Shown here: positions 22,359 through 34,085 of the stretch, piece after piece
Layout of the letters: every line of letters begins with the position of its first letter
How positions within the stretch are numbered: the first letter of the stretch is position 1
From: Pseudomonas sp. GD03944
GTDB taxonomy: Bacteria; Pseudomonadota; Gammaproteobacteria; Pseudomonadales; Pseudomonadaceae
Length of the DNA stretch: 64,000 bases
Direction: 5' to 3'
Assembly (NCBI RefSeq): GCF_029839275.1
Contig: NZ_JAOCAH010000003.1
Span: 62,001-126,000 of the forward strand
The notes under the pieces: generated by a model
Told to the model about the DNA's origin: nothing
The model's input: only the letters and a program-made list of their open reading frames with translations
The model's database searches: none
Made by a program: the position numbers and the translations under genes

Positions 22359-23285
22359 TCAGCCGGCCATGGTCAGGCGGTTGCGGCCATCGCGCTTGGC
22401 CACGTAGAGCGCATTGTCGGCGCGGCGCAGCAGGCTTTCCGCCGACTCGCCCGGCAGCAGGGTGGAGCAGCCGAGGCTGATCGACAATTCGATGGCGCGC
22501 CCCTGGTCCATGCATTGCAGCTCGAGCACGGCGTAGCGCAGGCGCTCGCCAACCATCGCCGCGGCTTCCCGGCAGGTGCCGGAGAGCAGCACCAGGAATT
22601 CCTCGCCGCCGTAACGGAACACCATGTCCACGTTGCGCAGCTGGCTCTTCAATGTCGTGGCTACCGCCCGCAGCACTTCATCGCCGGTGCCGTGGCCATG
22701 CTGGTCGTTGATCTGCTTGAAGTGGTCCAGGTCGAGCATCAGCAACGACAGCGGCTGCAGGTTGCGGCGAGCCAGGTCGACTTCGCGCTGCAGCACCTGG
22801 TCCATGGCGATCCGGTTGCCGGTGTCAGTCAGCGGGTCGCGCAGTGCGCTCTGCAGGGCCGAGCGGTAGAGCAGGGCGTTGCGCAGAGGGAACAGCAGGC
22901 TGGCCAGCAAGGATTCCAGCTGCGCCAGCTCTTCGTCCTCGAAACGCACCTTGCGCCGGAAGATCAGCTCGCCCAGGTACTCGCCGTCATGGCTCAAGCG
23001 GTAGGCCGCCGAGTGATTGGCGCGCTCGCCCAGCTCCAGGCGCAGGTCGCTGATCTGGTAGTGATAGGCTAGGGCATCCAGGCTCACCAGGCGCTGCACT
23101 TCGCTGAAGAACAGGCGCAGGATGCGCTCGACATCCAGGCTGGTCTGCAATTGCAGGCTGAGCTGCTGGCGCAACTGCAGCAGGGTGACCGGCTGCAGGG
23201 ACGGCGGGCGCGAGCCGGTGAAGCCCAGGCGTTGCAGCTTGGCGGCGTCGAAATCGATGGTGTTGGTCGGGCTGGGAGGGACCAT
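22359..23285 (-). CDS. GGDEF-domain diguanylate cyclase with GAF-like N-terminus
   Basis: A 308-residue cytoplasmic enzyme predicted to make c-di-GMP. The N-terminal about 140 residues look like a GAF-type sensor (LDVERILRLFFSEVQRLVSLDALAYHYQ ... FEDEELAQLESLLASLLFPLRNALLYRSAL). The catalytic domain starts at DPLTDTGNRIAMDQ, has the MLDLDHFKQIND metal-binding segment and an intact active-site RYGGEEF. The inhibitory RxxD motif (RNVD) is five residues before GGEEF, so product inhibition is expected. No membrane segment is seen. A sigma-54-type promoter precedes it. Confidence 0.9.
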   Translation of the reverse strand: MVPPSPTNTIDFDAAKLQRLGFTGSRPPSLQPVTLLQLRQQLSLQLQTSLDVERILRLFFSEVQRLVSLDALAYHYQISDLRLELGERANHSAAYRLSHDGEYLGELIFRRKVRFEDEELAQLESLLASLLFPLRNALLYRSALQSALRDPLTDTGNRIAMDQVLQREVDLARRNLQPLSLLMLDLDHFKQINDQHGHGTGDEVLRAVATTLKSQLRNVDMVFRYGGEEFLVLLSGTCREAAAMVGERLRYAVLELQCMDQGRAIELSISLGCSTLLPGESAESLLRRADNALYVAKRDGRNRLTMAG

Positions 23286-23329
23286 GAGCGCTGAACCTCT
23301 GGCGCGTTGTACGGCGATGGAGGGGTTAG

Positions 23330-23345
23330 AGCGAATTCCGTGCCA
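23330..23345 (-). promoter_or_regulatory. Candidate sigma-54 (RpoN) promoter of the diguanylate cyclase gene
   Basis: On the minus strand TGGCACG-GAAT-TCGCT matches the -24/-12 consensus TGGCACG-N4-TTGCW at all but one defined position, with the required GG-N10-GC spacing. The -12 GC is about 46 bases before the ATG at 23285. Confidence 0.65.
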
Positions 23346-23406
23346 ATGGGTTCAGCGGAGGGAAAAATTATGTGAAGTCAGCAACTTACGCGGCTTTAGT
23401 GAAAGC

Positions 23407-23463
23407 AAATGGCCAGTGGTGGCCATTTATATGACATCACAGCGGCAAATCGTTGCCGCTGTG
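23407..23463. repeat. Two perfect palindromes upstream of the sigma-54 promoter
   Basis: AAATGGCC-AGTGGT-GGCCATTT (23407-23428) and an 11-bp arm palindrome CACAGCGGCAA-ATCG-TTGCCGCTGTG (23438-23463). They lie about 90-145 bases upstream of the inferred transcription start, where enhancer-binding protein sites are usual. A smaller TGCCG-GAAG-CGGCA hairpin (23484-23497) is nearer to yciK. The 215-base gap 23286-23500 holds nothing else visible. Confidence 0.55.
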
Positions 23464-23500
23464 AGCGGGATACGCCAATTTCTTGCCGGAAGCGGCAGGT

Positions 23501-24241
23501 TTATTGGGCGTCGAACGCCTGACCATTGACGCCGGCGCTGTCCGGGCCCATCAGGTACAGGTAGACCGGCATGATGGCCTCGGGCAGCGGGTTGTTCGCC
23601 GGGTTCTCGCCCGGGTAGGCCTGGGCACGCATGTCGGTGCGGGTGGCACCCGGGTTGACGCTGTTGGCGCGGACGTTGGCGATGCCGTCGACTTCGTCCG
23701 CCAGGGTCTGCATCAGGCCCTCGGTGGCGAACTTGGACACTGCGTAGGCGCCCCAGTAGGCGCGGCCCTTGCGGCCGACGCTGCTGGAGGTGAAGACCAC
23801 CGAGGCGTCGGACGACAGCTTGAGCAGCGGCAGCAGGGTGCTGGTCAGCATGAACATGGCGTTGACGTTGACGTGCATCACCCGCATGAAGTTGTCGCCG
23901 GACAACTGTTCCAGCGGCGTGCGTGGGCCAATGATCGAGGCGTTGTGCAGCAGGCCGTCAAGCTTGCCGAACTCGTTTTCGATCATCGCCGCCAGTTCGT
24001 CGTACTGGTGGGGCTGGGCGGTTTCCAGGTTGAACGGGATGACCGCGGGCTGCGGATGGCCGGCGGCCTCGATGGCGTCGTAGACGCGGGTCAGGTTTTC
24101 CTCGGTCTTGCCCAGCAGCAGCACGGTGGCGCCATGGGCGGCGAAGGTCTTGGCGGCGGCGGCGCCGATGCCGCGTCCGGCACCCGTTACCAGGATCACG
24201 CGGCCCTGGAGCAGGTCGGGGCGGGCGCTGTAGTCAAACAT
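23501..24241 (-). CDS. yciK: YciK-family short-chain dehydrogenase/reductase
   Basis: A 246-residue classical SDR. Visible: the NAD(P) motif VTGAGRGIGAAAAKTFA, HNASIIGP (NNAG equivalent), the catalytic Ser (FTSSSVGRKGRAYWGAYAVSK) and Tyr/Lys (AYAVSK), and VNPGATRTDMRAQAYPGE. The conserved YciK signature at the C-terminus ends MPVYLYLMGPDSAGVNGQAF. The substrate is unknown. It forms a co-directional set with mupP and ubiG. Confidence 0.88.
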   Translation of the reverse strand: MFDYSARPDLLQGRVILVTGAGRGIGAAAAKTFAAHGATVLLLGKTEENLTRVYDAIEAAGHPQPAVIPFNLETAQPHQYDELAAMIENEFGKLDGLLHNASIIGPRTPLEQLSGDNFMRVMHVNVNAMFMLTSTLLPLLKLSSDASVVFTSSSVGRKGRAYWGAYAVSKFATEGLMQTLADEVDGIANVRANSVNPGATRTDMRAQAYPGENPANNPLPEAIMPVYLYLMGPDSAGVNGQAFDAQ

Positions 24242-24320
24242 GGTGGTTTCTCTCTTGGCGGGCGGGTCGAGGCGGCGAACGGCTGCGACCCGGCTTGCGG
24301 TGGTCAGGTAACGGAGTCGA

Positions 24321-25004
24321 TCAGCAGCTGCACAGGGCCTGATCGAGCACAGCGCGCAGTTCGTTCGGGTGGTCGACGACCACATCGGCGCCCCAGTGGC
24401 GCGGGTTGTCGTCCGGGTGGATGTAGCCATAGGTCACGGCGGCGGTGCGGCAGCCGGCGGCGCGGCCGGCTTCGATGTCGCGGGCGTCATCGCCGATGAA
24501 CAGGGTTTCCCCGGGATGCAGGCCCAGCTGTTCGCAGGCCAGCAGGAGCATTTCCGGATCGGGCTTGCTGTTGCTGACGTGGTCGGGGCAGACCAGCACG
24601 GCCGAGCGCTGGGCCAGGCCGAGTCGCTGCATGATCGGTTCGGCGTAGCGCACCGGCTTGTTGGTCGCCACGCCCCAGCGCAGCTTGGCGTGCTCGATGT
24701 CGGCCAGCAGCTGCTCGATGCCGTCGAAGGGGCGGGTGAGGGTGGCGCAGTGTTCCTGGTAGCGGTCCAGGAATTCCTGGCGCAGCGCCTCGAAGCCTTC
24801 GTCCTCGGGGTTCATCTCGAAGGTGGTGGCCACCATGGCGCGGGCGCCGCCGGACACCTGGTCGCGCACGCGCTTCTCGGCGATCGGCGGCAACTGGCGC
24901 TCGGCCCGCATGGCCTGGCAAATGGCGATGAAATCCGGCGCGCTGTCGAGCAGGGTACCGTCCATGTCGAAAAGAACTGCACGTAGGCGCATGGGGTGTG
25001 GCAT
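24321..25004 (-). CDS. mupP: N-acetylmuramic acid 6-phosphate phosphatase
   Basis: A 227-residue HAD-superfamily phosphatase. Motif I is [10 protein letters not shown], motif [10 protein letters not shown], motif [12 protein letters not shown] with the Lys, and motif [14 protein letters not shown]. It resembles phosphoglycolate phosphatase, but the context between yciK and ubiG matches the P. putida mupP locus. MupP dephosphorylates MurNAc-6-P in the AmgK-MurU peptidoglycan recycling route that bypasses de novo UDP-MurNAc synthesis and underlies fosfomycin tolerance. The ATG at 25004 has AGGA at a good distance; a second ATG at 24992 would give 223 residues. Confidence 0.85.
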   Translation of the reverse strand: MPHPMRLRAVLFDMDGTLLDSAPDFIAICQAMRAERQLPPIAEKRVRDQVSGGARAMVATTFEMNPEDEGFEALRQEFLDRYQEHCATLTRPFDGIEQLLADIEHAKLRWGVATNKPVRYAEPIMQRLGLAQRSAVLVCPDHVSNSKPDPEMLLLACEQLGLHPGETLFIGDDARDIEAGRAAGCRTAAVTYGYIHPDDNPRHWGADVVVDHPNELRAVLDQALCSC

Positions 25005-25150
25005 TCGTTGTTTTCCTCGCTGCATCGCGGCCCGTGGGTGCCAGCATGATGCCGGGTTGTTACACGTCAATGGTGTGAAGCACCGCCCAGGCCATGCCGG
25101 ATCGGGCCGCCCTGATTACGGGACGGTCACGAGCCGGCGCAAGACACGCC

Positions 25151-25849
25151 TCAGTCCTCTTTCAGGGTCTGGATCATGTAATTGACGTCGACGTCCGACG
25201 ACAGCTTGTAATGCTTGGTCAGCGGGTTATAGGTCAGGCCGATGATGTCCTTGACCTGCAGGCCGGCCGAACGGCTCCAGGCGCCCAGTTCCGAGGGGCG
25301 GATGAATTTCTTGAAGTCATGGGTGCCGCGCGGCAGCAGGCGCAGCAGGTACTCGGCACCGATCACCGCGAACATGTAGGCCTTGGGGTTGCGGTTGATG
25401 GTCGAGAAGAACACCTGGCCACCCGGCTTCACCAGGGCGTGGCAGGCGCGGATCACCGAGGCCGGGTCCGGCACGTGCTCGAGCATCTCCAGGCAGGTCA
25501 CCACGTCGAACTGCTCGGGCATTTCCGCGGCGATGGCTTCGGCGGTGATCTGGCGGTACTCCACCGACACGCCGGACTCCAGCTGGTGCAGCTGGGCCAC
25601 GGCCAGCGGCGCCTCGCCCATGTCGATGCCGGTCACGGTGGCGCCACGCTGAGCCATGGCTTCGCTGAGAATGCCGCCGCCGCAACCGACATCCAGGACT
25701 TTCTTGCCGGCCAGTCCGACACGCTCGTCGATCCAGTTGACCCGCAGCGGGTTGATGTCATGCAGAGGCTTGAACTCGCTCTCGCGGTCCCACCAGCGGT
25801 GGGCGAGGGCTTCGAATTTGGCGATTTCTGCGTGGTCGACGTTGCTCAT
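25151..25849 (-). CDS. ubiG: Ubiquinone biosynthesis O-methyltransferase
   Basis: A 232-residue SAM-dependent methyltransferase for both O-methylation steps of ubiquinone synthesis. The SAM-binding motifs are [17 protein letters not shown] and [14 protein letters not shown], followed by [15 protein letters not shown] and [25 protein letters not shown], both distinctive of UbiG. The C-terminal segment [21 protein letters not shown] is also conserved. Start at 25849 gives the usual [22 protein letters not shown]-terminus. Confidence 0.94.
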   Translation of the reverse strand: MSNVDHAEIAKFEALAHRWWDRESEFKPLHDINPLRVNWIDERVGLAGKKVLDVGCGGGILSEAMAQRGATVTGIDMGEAPLAVAQLHQLESGVSVEYRQITAEAIAAEMPEQFDVVTCLEMLEHVPDPASVIRACHALVKPGGQVFFSTINRNPKAYMFAVIGAEYLLRLLPRGTHDFKKFIRPSELGAWSRSAGLQVKDIIGLTYNPLTKHYKLSSDVDVNYMIQTLKED

Positions 25850-25976
25850 AGTAGTCCCTGGGTCAAGCTGGAGACGGGAAGCCTGGGCTTTGGCTGTCCA
25901 TGTTGCCAGTTTCATGCGGTGGAGGGGGCGCCATGTGGCGGCCCAGTGTATGTCAGTTTGTCGCAGCGCCCTGCGG

Positions 25977-27296
25977 CTATCGCGGCCTGATCCGGCTACC
26001 CCAGGCCTGGGCGGTGGCGATGATCTGCTGTTCGTCCAGGCGGGTCAGCTGGCGGTCATCGAGCAGCGCCTTGCCGCCGACCCAGACGTGCTCGACGCAC
26101 GAGCGGCCGCTGGCGTAGATCAGTTGCGAGACCGGGTCGTAGATCGGTTGCTGGGCCAGGCCGGACAGGTCGAAAGCCACCATGTCGGCCTCCTTGCCGA
26201 GCTCCAGCGAGCCGATGCAGTCATCCAGGCCAAGGGCGCGGGCGCCGTTCAGGGTGGCCATGCGCAGGGCGCGGTGGGCATCCAGGGCGGTGGCGGAGCA
26301 GGCGACGGCCTTGGCCAGCAGGGCGGCGGTGCGCAGTTCGCCCAGCAGGTCGAGGTCGTTGTTGCTGGCGGCGCCGTCGGTGCCGATCGCCACGTTGACG
26401 CCGGCCTGCCACAGGCGCTCCACCGGGCAGAAGCCGCTGGCGAGCTTGAGGTTGGATTCCGGGCAGTGGATGACGCTGGTGTTGCTGGCCACCAGCAGCG
26501 CCAGGTCTTCGTCGTCGATCTGGGTCATATGCACCGCCTGGAAGCGCGGGCCGAGCAGGCCCAGGCGGGAAAGGCGGGCCATCGGCCGCTCACCGTGCAG
26601 CTCCAGGCTCTGCTGAACCTCGAAGGCGGTTTCCTGGACGTGCATATGAATGCCGGCGTCCAGTTCCTCGGCCAGCATGCGGATGTTTTCCAGCTTGTCG
26701 TCGCTGACCGTGTAGGGCGCGTGGGGGCCGAAGGCGACTTTCACCCGGGGGTGGTGCTTGAGGTCGTCGAACAGCGCCAGGCCCTTGCGCAGGGCCTCGT
26801 CGGCGTCGCGGGCGCCCGGAATGGCGAAATTCAGCACTGGAATGGTGATTTGCGCGCGAATGCCGCTGCGGTGTACCAGTTCGCTGGCCATCTCGGGGAA
26901 GAAGTACATGTCCGAGAAACAGGTGATGCCACCTTTTATCTGCTCGGCGATCGCCAGCTCGGTACCGTCCTGCACGAACTGCTCGTCGACCCACTTGGCT
27001 TCGGCGGGCCAGATGTGCTGTTCCAGCCAGGTCATCAGCGGCAGGTCGTCGGCCAGGCCGCGGAACAGGGTCATGGCGGCATGCCCGTGGGCGTTGATCA
27101 GCCCGGGGGTGAGCAGGCGCCCGGGCAGCTCCCGAACTTCCGTGGCGGCGTGCCTGAGCGCTTCGGCGCGGGGGGCGATGAGGGCGATGCGCCCGTCGCG
27201 GATACCGATGCCATGCTCGTGCAGCACGACCCCGGCGGGCTCGACCGGCACCAGCCAGGTGGGGAGCAGCAGCAGGTCGAGCGGGGCTTCAGGCAT
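25977..27296 (-). CDS. 5-methylthioadenosine/S-adenosylhomocysteine deaminase (TRZ/ATZ amidohydrolase)
   Basis: A 439-residue amidohydrolase. Metal ligands are in [15 protein letters not shown] (HxH), [16 protein letters not shown] and [13 protein letters not shown]. The closest known role is the P. aeruginosa MTA deaminase, which converts methylthioadenosine to methylthioinosine; phosphorolysis by MtnP then gives methylthioribose-1-phosphate, the substrate of MtnA. The divergent mtnA gene 177 bases away supports this assignment over guanine or chlorohydrolase alternatives. Confidence 0.87.
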   Translation of the reverse strand: MPEAPLDLLLLPTWLVPVEPAGVVLHEHGIGIRDGRIALIAPRAEALRHAATEVRELPGRLLTPGLINAHGHAAMTLFRGLADDLPLMTWLEQHIWPAEAKWVDEQFVQDGTELAIAEQIKGGITCFSDMYFFPEMASELVHRSGIRAQITIPVLNFAIPGARDADEALRKGLALFDDLKHHPRVKVAFGPHAPYTVSDDKLENIRMLAEELDAGIHMHVQETAFEVQQSLELHGERPMARLSRLGLLGPRFQAVHMTQIDDEDLALLVASNTSVIHCPESNLKLASGFCPVERLWQAGVNVAIGTDGAASNNDLDLLGELRTAALLAKAVACSATALDAHRALRMATLNGARALGLDDCIGSLELGKEADMVAFDLSGLAQQPIYDPVSQLIYASGRSCVEHVWVGGKALLDDRQLTRLDEQQIIATAQAWGSRIRPR

Positions 27297-27412
27297 GGGG
27301 TGGCGTCCGGTAATCAGTCAAGGCGCAGAGTTTATAGAGGAACGCCGTGCGCTTGAAGTCGCAACGCCACCGGCAGGTCGGGGGATTTCATTGCGGCTAA
27401 GCTTTTGCTGGG

Positions 27413-27440
27413 CTTGGGGCGAGGTGCTTGTGCGTATAAT
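27413..27440 (+). promoter_or_regulatory. mtnA promoter
   Basis: A perfect -10 TATAAT at 27435-27440, preceded by CTTGGG at 27413-27418 with a 16-base spacer. The ATG is 33 bases downstream. Confidence 0.55.
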
Positions 27441-27473
27441 CCGCGGCTTTTGTTTCATGGGGTGAGGTGTGAG

Positions 27474-28550
27474 ATGCGCGAGCAGTTGCTGGCAGCGGAG
27501 AAGGTCACGGCCATCGATTGGCGGGATGGCGCCCTGTACCTGCTCGACCAGCGTGTATTGCCGTTCGAGGAAAGCTGGCATGCCTGTCACTCGGCTGCCG
27601 GCGTAGCCCAGGCCATCCGCGGGCGGGTGGTGCGCGGGGCGCCGGCCATCGGCATCGCGGCGGCCTTTGGCGTGGTGCTGGGCGCGCGGGCGCGCATCGA
27701 GCAGGGCGGTGACTGGCGGGCCGAGCTGGAGGCGGATTTCCAGCTGTTGGCGGACGCGCGGCCGACGGCGATCAACCTGTTCTGGGCACTCAACCGCATG
27801 CGTGAACGGTTGGGGCGCCTGAAGCAAGGCGACAACCCCCTGCGGGCGCTGGAGGTCGAGGCCCTGCAGATCCATCAGAGTGACCGCGAAGCCAACCTGA
27901 CCATGGCCCAGCTGGGGGTGGACCTGATTCGCAAGCACCAGGGCAGCCAGCAGAACCTGCTGACCCATTGCAACACCGGCGCCCTGGCCACCGGCGGTTT
28001 CGGTACCGCCCTGGGGGTGATCCGTGGGGCGCACCTCGAAGGGCTGGTGGAACGGGTGTATGTCGGCGAGACCCGTCCCTGGCTGCAGGGCTCGCGCCTG
28101 ACGGCCTGGGAGCTGGCCAATGAGGGCATTCCGGCCAGTTTGTGCGTCGATTCCGCGGCGGCGCACCTGATGAAGACTCGTGGTATTACCTGGGCTATCG
28201 TCGGCGCGGACCGCATCACCGCCAATGGCGATGTGGCGAACAAGATCGGCACCTACCAGATGGCGGTCAACGCCATGCATCACGGGGTGCGCTTCATGGT
28301 GGTGGCGCCCAGTTCGAGCATCGACCTGGCCCTGGAAAGCGGCGAGGACATCCCGATTGAGGAGCGCGACGCCAGCGAACTGCTGGACGTCAACGGCCAG
28401 CGCGTCGGTGCCGGGCTGGACGTGGTGAACCCGGTGTTCGACGTGACCCCGGCCGACCTGATCGACTTCATCGTCACGGAGAAAGGCGTGGTCGAGCGTC
28501 CGGATGCCGCGAAGATGGCCCAATTAATGTGCCGCAAGCGTTTGCACTGA
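27474..28550 (+). CDS. mtnA: Methylthioribose-1-phosphate isomerase
   Basis: A 358-residue MtnA of the eIF2B-related isomerase family. It converts methylthioribose-1-P to methylthioribulose-1-P in methionine salvage. Visible: [13 protein letters not shown], the catalytic Cys166 in [31 protein letters not shown], and the catalytic Asp246 in [30 protein letters not shown] ribosome site precedes the ATG. It is followed by gyrA, as in other Pseudomonas, with no clear terminator between them. Confidence 0.93.
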   Translation: MREQLLAAEKVTAIDWRDGALYLLDQRVLPFEESWHACHSAAGVAQAIRGRVVRGAPAIGIAAAFGVVLGARARIEQGGDWRAELEADFQLLADARPTAINLFWALNRMRERLGRLKQGDNPLRALEVEALQIHQSDREANLTMAQLGVDLIRKHQGSQQNLLTHCNTGALATGGFGTALGVIRGAHLEGLVERVYVGETRPWLQGSRLTAWELANEGIPASLCVDSAAAHLMKTRGITWAIVGADRITANGDVANKIGTYQMAVNAMHHGVRFMVVAPSSSIDLALESGEDIPIEERDASELLDVNGQRVGAGLDVVNPVFDVTPADLIDFIVTEKGVVERPDAAKMAQLMCRKRLH

Positions 28551-28912
28551 TCACCGGGCAGGCCATTTCCGCCGGTTGCGCGCCTGCCGGCTGGGGATAG
28601 GTGTGGGGCGGTGTTTGTGATAAGCTCCGACGGTTTTCAGGGGCGCTCCGCATGAGCGCCCGAACTGCGCAGATACGTGGCATAACTCATTGATTTGTCG
28701 TGAGTCACTGCTGGCCTGTGGCCTGTATGGCGAGTTGATTGGCAGCGATCCCGCAACCCGGGCTCCAGATGCGGCGAATGCCGCTCCGGGGTGCGGCTGA
28801 CGAATCGTCCGATTGAACCCGTCATGCAGCCCGTTCGAGCCGCAGCGGCACGCTTCGCCCCATTCAGGACGAATGGCGCGAAGTTTCACCAGAAAAAGGA
28901 ACCAGGCTACTC
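28551..28912 (+). promoter_or_regulatory. mtnA-gyrA intergenic region with gyrA leader hairpin
   Basis: 362 bases with no convincing gene. A perfect 8-bp hairpin GGGCGCTC-CGCAT-GAGCGCCC is at 28641-28661 and has no T-tract. A TGTGATAAGCT stretch (28616-28626) could be a -10 region, but I see no good -35. AAAGGAACC gives a strong ribosome site before the gyrA ATG. The gyrA promoter probably lies here. Confidence 0.45.
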
Positions 28913-31711
<2,799 letters not shown>

Positions 31712-31718
31712 GCGGGCA

Positions 31719-31744
31719 GGGCGCAGCGCCACGGTGCTGCGCCC
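31719..31744 (+). other. Stem-loop between gyrA and serC
   Basis: A 9-bp perfect stem GGGCGCAGC / GCTGCGCCC with an 8-base loop follows the gyrA stop by 7 bases. It has no T-tract, so it may attenuate or mark an mRNA processing end and need not be a full terminator. Confidence 0.45.
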
Positions 31745-31812
31745 CACACCTGCAGGAATGACGGCATGCACCGTCGCCGGTTGGCGGTGTGGGTGAACTG
31801 AGAGAGTACGAC

Positions 31813-32898
31813 GTGAGCAAGCGAGCCTTTAACTTCTGCGCCGGCCCTGCCGCGCTTCCCGAAGCTGTACTGCAACGTGCCCAGGCTGAACTGCTGGACT
31901 GGAACGGCAAAGGCCTTTCCGTCATGGAGATGAGCCACCGCAGCGATGACTACGTGGCCATCGCCGAAAAGGCCGAGCAGGACCTGCGTGATCTGCTCGC
32001 CATCCCGTCGAACTACAAGGTGCTGTTCCTGCAGGGCGGCGCCAGCCAGCAGTTCGCTGAAATCGCCCTCAACTTGCTGCCCGAAGATGGTACGGCCGAC
32101 TATGTCGACACCGGCATCTGGTCCAAGAAGAGCATCGAAGAGGCGCGCCGTTACGGCAACATCAATGTCGCCGCCAGCGCCAAGCCTTACGATTACTTCG
32201 CCATTCCCGGCCAGAACGAGTGGCAGCTGAGCAAAGACGCGGCCTACGTGCACTACGCCAGCAACGAAACCATCGGTGGCCTGCAATTCGACTGGATTCC
32301 GGAAACCGGCGACGTGCCACTGGTGGTGGACATGTCCTCCGATATCCTGTCGCGTGAAATCGATATCTCCAGATTCGGCCTGATCTACGCCGGCGCGCAG
32401 AAGAACATCGGCCCGTCGGGCCTGGTCGTGGTGATCGTTCGCGAGGACCTGCTGGGCCGCGCCCGTTCCAGCTGCCCGACCATGCTCAACTACAAGGTCG
32501 CAGCCGACAATGGCTCGATGTACAACACCCCGGCGACCTTCTCCTGGTACCTCTCCGGCCTGGTGTTCGAGTGGCTGAAAGAGCAGGGCGGTGTCGCTGC
32601 CATGGAGCAGCGCAACCGCGCCAAGCAGGAGTTGCTGTACAAGGCCATCGATGCCAGCGGCCTCTATAGCAACCCGATCGCGGTCAATGCCCGCTCCTGG
32701 ATGAACGTGCCGTTCCGCCTGGCGGACGAGCGTCTGGACAAGCCGTTCCTGGCCGGTGCCGACGCCCGTGGCCTGCTCAACCTCAAGGGTCACCGCTCGG
32801 TCGGTGGCATGCGTGCCTCCATCTATAACGCCGTGGGGCTGGACGCCGTCGAGGCGCTGGTGGCCTACATGGCGGAATTCGAGAAGGAGCACGGCTGA
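31813..32898 (+). CDS. serC: Phosphoserine aminotransferase
   Basis: A 361-residue class V PLP aminotransferase, the normal SerC length. It converts 3-phosphohydroxypyruvate to phosphoserine and also works in pyridoxine synthesis. Visible: FNFCAGPAALPE, VLFLQGGASQQF, YVHYASNETIGG and the PLP-binding Lys in YAGAQKNIGPSG. The start is GTG at 31813 with GAGAG upstream, which gives the conserved N-terminus MSKRAFNF. pheA begins two bases after its stop. Confidence 0.95.
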   Translation: MSKRAFNFCAGPAALPEAVLQRAQAELLDWNGKGLSVMEMSHRSDDYVAIAEKAEQDLRDLLAIPSNYKVLFLQGGASQQFAEIALNLLPEDGTADYVDTGIWSKKSIEEARRYGNINVAASAKPYDYFAIPGQNEWQLSKDAAYVHYASNETIGGLQFDWIPETGDVPLVVDMSSDILSREIDISRFGLIYAGAQKNIGPSGLVVVIVREDLLGRARSSCPTMLNYKVAADNGSMYNTPATFSWYLSGLVFEWLKEQGGVAAMEQRNRAKQELLYKAIDASGLYSNPIAVNARSWMNVPFRLADERLDKPFLAGADARGLLNLKGHRSVGGMRASIYNAVGLDAVEALVAYMAEFEKEHG

Positions 32899-32899
32899 C

Positions 32900-33994
32900 A
32901 TGTCCGAGCAGGAGTTGCAGGCCCTGCGCCTGCGCATCGACAACCTCGATGAGCGCATTCTCGAGCTGATCAGCGACCGTGCACGCTGCGCCGAGGAAGT
33001 CGCCCGGGTCAAGATGAAGGAACTGAAGGAAGGCGAATCGCCGGTCTTCTACCGCCCCGAGCGTGAAGCCCAGGTGCTCAAGCGCGTCATGGAGCGCAAC
33101 CAGGGGCCGCTGGGCAACGAGGAGATGGCGCGTCTGTTCCGCGAGATCATGTCGTCCTGCCTGGCCCTGGAAAACCCGCTCAAGGTGGCCTACCTCGGCC
33201 CTGAGGGGACCTTCTCCCAGGCCGCGGCGATGAAGCATTTCGGCCACGCCGTGATCAGCGTGCCGATGGCTGCGATTGACGAAGTGTTCCGGGAAGTGGC
33301 CGCCGGGGCGGTCAACTTCGGCGTGGTGCCGGTGGAGAACTCCACCGAAGGCGCGATCAACCACACCCTGGACAGCTTCCTCGAGCACGACATGGTGATC
33401 TGTGGCGAAGTCGAGCTGCGTATTCACCACCACCTGCTGGTCGGTGAAACCACCAAGACTGACAAGATCACCCGCATCTATTCCCACGCCCAGTCCCTGG
33501 CCCAGTGCCGCAAGTGGCTGGACGCGCATTACCCGAACGTCGAGCGGATCGCTGTCTCCAGCAACGCCGATGCGGCCAAGCGGGTGAAGAGCGAGTGGAA
33601 CTCCGCGGCCATCGCCGGCGACATGGCGGCCAACCTGTACGGGCTGACCAAGCTGGCCGAGAAGATCGAGGACCGCCCGGACAACTCCACACGCTTCCTC
33701 ATCATTGGCAGCCAGGAAGTGCCGCCGACCGGCGATGACAAGACCTCGGTCATCATCTCCATGCGCAACAAGCCGGGCGCGCTGCACGAGTTGCTGGTGC
33801 CGTTCCACAACAACGGCATCGACCTGACCCGTATCGAGACCCGTCCCTCGCGCAGCGGCAAGTGGACCTACGTGTTCTTCATCGACTTCGTCGGCCATCA
33901 CCGCGATCCGCTGATCAAGGATGTGCTGGAGAAGATCAATCAGGAAGCCGTGGCGCTGAAAGTGCTGGGGTCCTATCCCAAGGCTGTGCTCTGA
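32900..33994 (+). CDS. pheA: Bifunctional chorismate mutase/prephenate dehydratase
   Basis: A 364-residue P-protein for phenylalanine synthesis. Residues 1 to about 90 are an AroQ-type chorismate mutase (LRLRIDNLDERILELISDRARCAEEVARVK), about 95-270 the prephenate dehydratase (YLGPEGTFSQAAA, VPVENSTEGAINHTLD, NSTRFLIIG), and the C-terminus an ACT domain (NKPGALHELLVPF, IETRPSRSGKWTY) that should give feedback inhibition by Phe. It starts two bases after serC, in the same operon. Confidence 0.95.
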   Translation: MSEQELQALRLRIDNLDERILELISDRARCAEEVARVKMKELKEGESPVFYRPEREAQVLKRVMERNQGPLGNEEMARLFREIMSSCLALENPLKVAYLGPEGTFSQAAAMKHFGHAVISVPMAAIDEVFREVAAGAVNFGVVPVENSTEGAINHTLDSFLEHDMVICGEVELRIHHHLLVGETTKTDKITRIYSHAQSLAQCRKWLDAHYPNVERIAVSSNADAAKRVKSEWNSAAIAGDMAANLYGLTKLAEKIEDRPDNSTRFLIIGSQEVPPTGDDKTSVIISMRNKPGALHELLVPFHNNGIDLTRIETRPSRSGKWTYVFFIDFVGHHRDPLIKDVLEKINQEAVALKVLGSYPKAVL

Positions 33995-34085
33995 CAGACA
34001 GCCCGGCCCGATAGCGCCCGAGCGGGGCGCCGGGCAGCGTCACCGGCTGTGGCCGGTTCGACTGGCAGGATCAACGAGGTAAGTG

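Noticed and set aside
34042..34057. ACCGGC/GCCGGT hairpin between pheA and hisC
   Set aside because: Short stem without a T-tract; not enough to call a terminator.
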